Assembly: GCA_914767885.1 (NCBI GenBank)
Contig: CAJZBQ010000032.1
Span: 248,001 to 312,000, forward strand
Reading direction: 5' to 3'
Source of the DNA: Blepharisma stoltei
Taxonomy: Eukaryota; Ciliophora; Heterotrichea; Heterotrichida; Blepharismidae
DNA length: 64,000 nt
Part shown: positions 62,706 through 64,000 of the stretch, piece after piece
How positions within the stretch are numbered: position 1 is the first letter of the stretch
How the letters are laid out: each line of letters starts with the position of its first letter
Notes under the pieces: model-generated
Database searches by the model: none
What the model was told of the DNA's origin: nothing
Seen by the model: the letters and a program-made list of their open reading frames with translations, nothing else
Position numbers and translations under genes: made by a program

Positions 62706-64000
62706 ATGCCTTGGCTATTAAGCAAGAAACAGTCTCTAGCTATTATTTTAGGTACTATATTTGTATTTGCTTTATTTTGGTCATCAATAATATATACTGA
62801 AGAAAAAAACCTCAAGAATTTAAATATTAGCGACACCGATGTGGTTATGTCTGAATCCAGTGAAATTTCAGATAACCGTATAAAGCCTTCAATAAATAAA
62901 GATCAAGAACAATCCCACAACAATGAATCAAAAATAAATGCAGAGCCATCCAGACAATATCCAATAAAATCACTTATACTAAGCCCTATTGCTAATATCA
63001 CAAACAAAATAAAATGTTCTCCTCCACTGAGTGGCTATACAAAACATCAAAGCAGCCAAAGATATAAATACGAAAACCGCCAACTAAGCTGCTTTAATGA
63101 TCCATTTGAAGTCTTTAGAATCGAAAATAACACCTTAAGAATGGACTGCAAAGGGCTTCAACCTGCACAATACTCATTAGCAAACTCTCCTGAAAGCGAT
63201 ATTATTGGAGATGTAAAGTATGCAGCTTCTTGGAAATCTTATATATCCCCAGTTGATATTGGGAATAGTGAGTTTGGGTTTGCTAAGTGTGGGCCTTCTA
63301 AAAAGCAAGGTTGGCTTCATAATAGATTTTCTCCATCAGCTTCCCTTAGAGCTCAAGAGATGAAGGATACTATAATAAATAAGCTGAATTTAAAAAATAG
63401 GCCAAAGCCTTTGACTGTGCTAGTTTTGCTAGTTGATGCAGTGTCAAGGCAGCATTTTTATAGGACGATGAATAAAACCGTTGATTTGCTGTATAGTTTA
63501 TGCATAATAATAAATCACTATAGTAAAGCAGAATGCCGAAGACCAGGAAAAATATGGCCTAAGAAACTCGGTCTACAATCCTAAGTTTAATAAGGTATCT
63601 TAGCACCATAAACAGAGATTTATCATTAATTCGCACTTTTCAAAAATTTTGGCAAGGGGAACTTTATTTCAATAATTAAAATAGATGGCCAATAGTGATC
63701 TATTAAAATTCAGAATTTATATAATCTAAACGCAGAGAGTTCAGATTTATATACAGTCTTCGACTTTTTCAATGGTAACTCGCATGGTGAAAATACTTTG
63801 CCGAATCTAGTTCCACTACTTTACGGGCATACATATCAGGAGCACTTACTAAAAACTCAATCGCTTTCATTGAAAAAGGCTGATGACGCAGAAAAATACT
63901 CAAAAATCCAAGAAGAGATCATATGGAAGCATTATGAAAAATATGGATTTGTCACGATGTTTGGATGGGAAACAAGGTGAGATTATTTCGCAGAAATAGG
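62706..64000 (+). CDS. Gene H: DUF229 membrane protein, 3' end outside window
   Basis: Start chosen at 62706 (MPWLLSKKQSLAIILG) because it aligns with MSWLARTKK of G; an in-frame ATG at 62664 would add 14 residues. Signal anchor, Ser/Asn-rich stem, GYTKHQSSQRYKYENR, IGNSEFGFAKCG, VLVLLVDAVSRQHFYRTM, then an IES (63492-63719), FDFFNGNSHGENTLPNLVPL, IWKHYEKYGFVTMFGWE. The SDHG motif lies beyond the window. Third member of the tandem array. Confidence 0.85.
63492..63719. mobile_element. 228-bp IES in gene H
   Basis: TA-to-TA removal (63492, 63720) joins TVDLL to YNLNAESSDLYTVFDFF in frame, as expected from G and F. Weak inverted similarity of the ends (AAATCACTATAGTAAAGC, AGATCACTATTGGCCATC). 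Confidence 0.75.

Overview
The window looks like germline (micronuclear) DNA of a heterotrich ciliate, most likely Blepharisma. Four observations support this. (1) In-frame TGA stands for tryptophan throughout, and only TAA/TAG end genes; in two near-identical paralogs the same codon is TGG at 16294 and TGA at 27472. (2) Introns are 15 nt (4409-4423, 11587-11601, 12054-12068). (3) Intergenic DNA is very AT-rich and genes are dense. (4) Nearly every longer gene is cut by insertions, mostly flanked by TA or TTA; removing them restores the frame. These behave as internal eliminated sequences (IESs). Many belong to repeat families, including a MITE family with CTCCGTGAGCGAACAAAA ends that has 11 copies here.

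Layout. 1-31.2 kb: five genes or gene parts (A-E) of one family of large multi-pass membrane proteins with a central PAS domain. A (+, partial) and B (-) converge, B and C (+) diverge, then D and E follow. D and E lie in a tandem duplication (about 12350-23655 and 24302-31213) that also copied the 3' half of C (now a pseudogene) and the 3' end of a downstream gene. D and E differ strongly in their insertions, so each is an empty-site control for the other. 31.1-37.5 kb: a small unknown gene, an EF-hand/coiled-coil protein, CHMP1 (ESCRT-III), a p25-alpha (TPPP-like) repeat protein and a JTB-like membrane protein. 37.6-44.2 kb: a tubulin-tyrosine-ligase-like enzyme interrupted by a 2.8 kb fold-back element. 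45-52.7 kb: two unknown proteins and an inverted pair of related unknown genes. 53.4-64 kb: three tandem DUF229 (alkaline-phosphatase superfamily) genes F, G, H. G is uninterrupted and serves as template; F carries nine insertion sites, all resolvable in frame; H runs off the end.

Mobile DNA falls into several classes: TA-bounded MITE-type IESs; hairpin-rich cruciform elements of about 170-240 bp; elements with 9-bp target duplications (1624, 22548, 40779); short AT-rich IESs of about 50-115 bp; and a GC-rich retroposon family with short-tandem-repeat 3' tails and long target duplications. All eight retroposons found in exons lie sense to the host gene, and all seven sites have TA dinucleotides in the duplication.

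Excision itself is inferred from reading frames and paralog comparison. No somatic genome or RNA was available.
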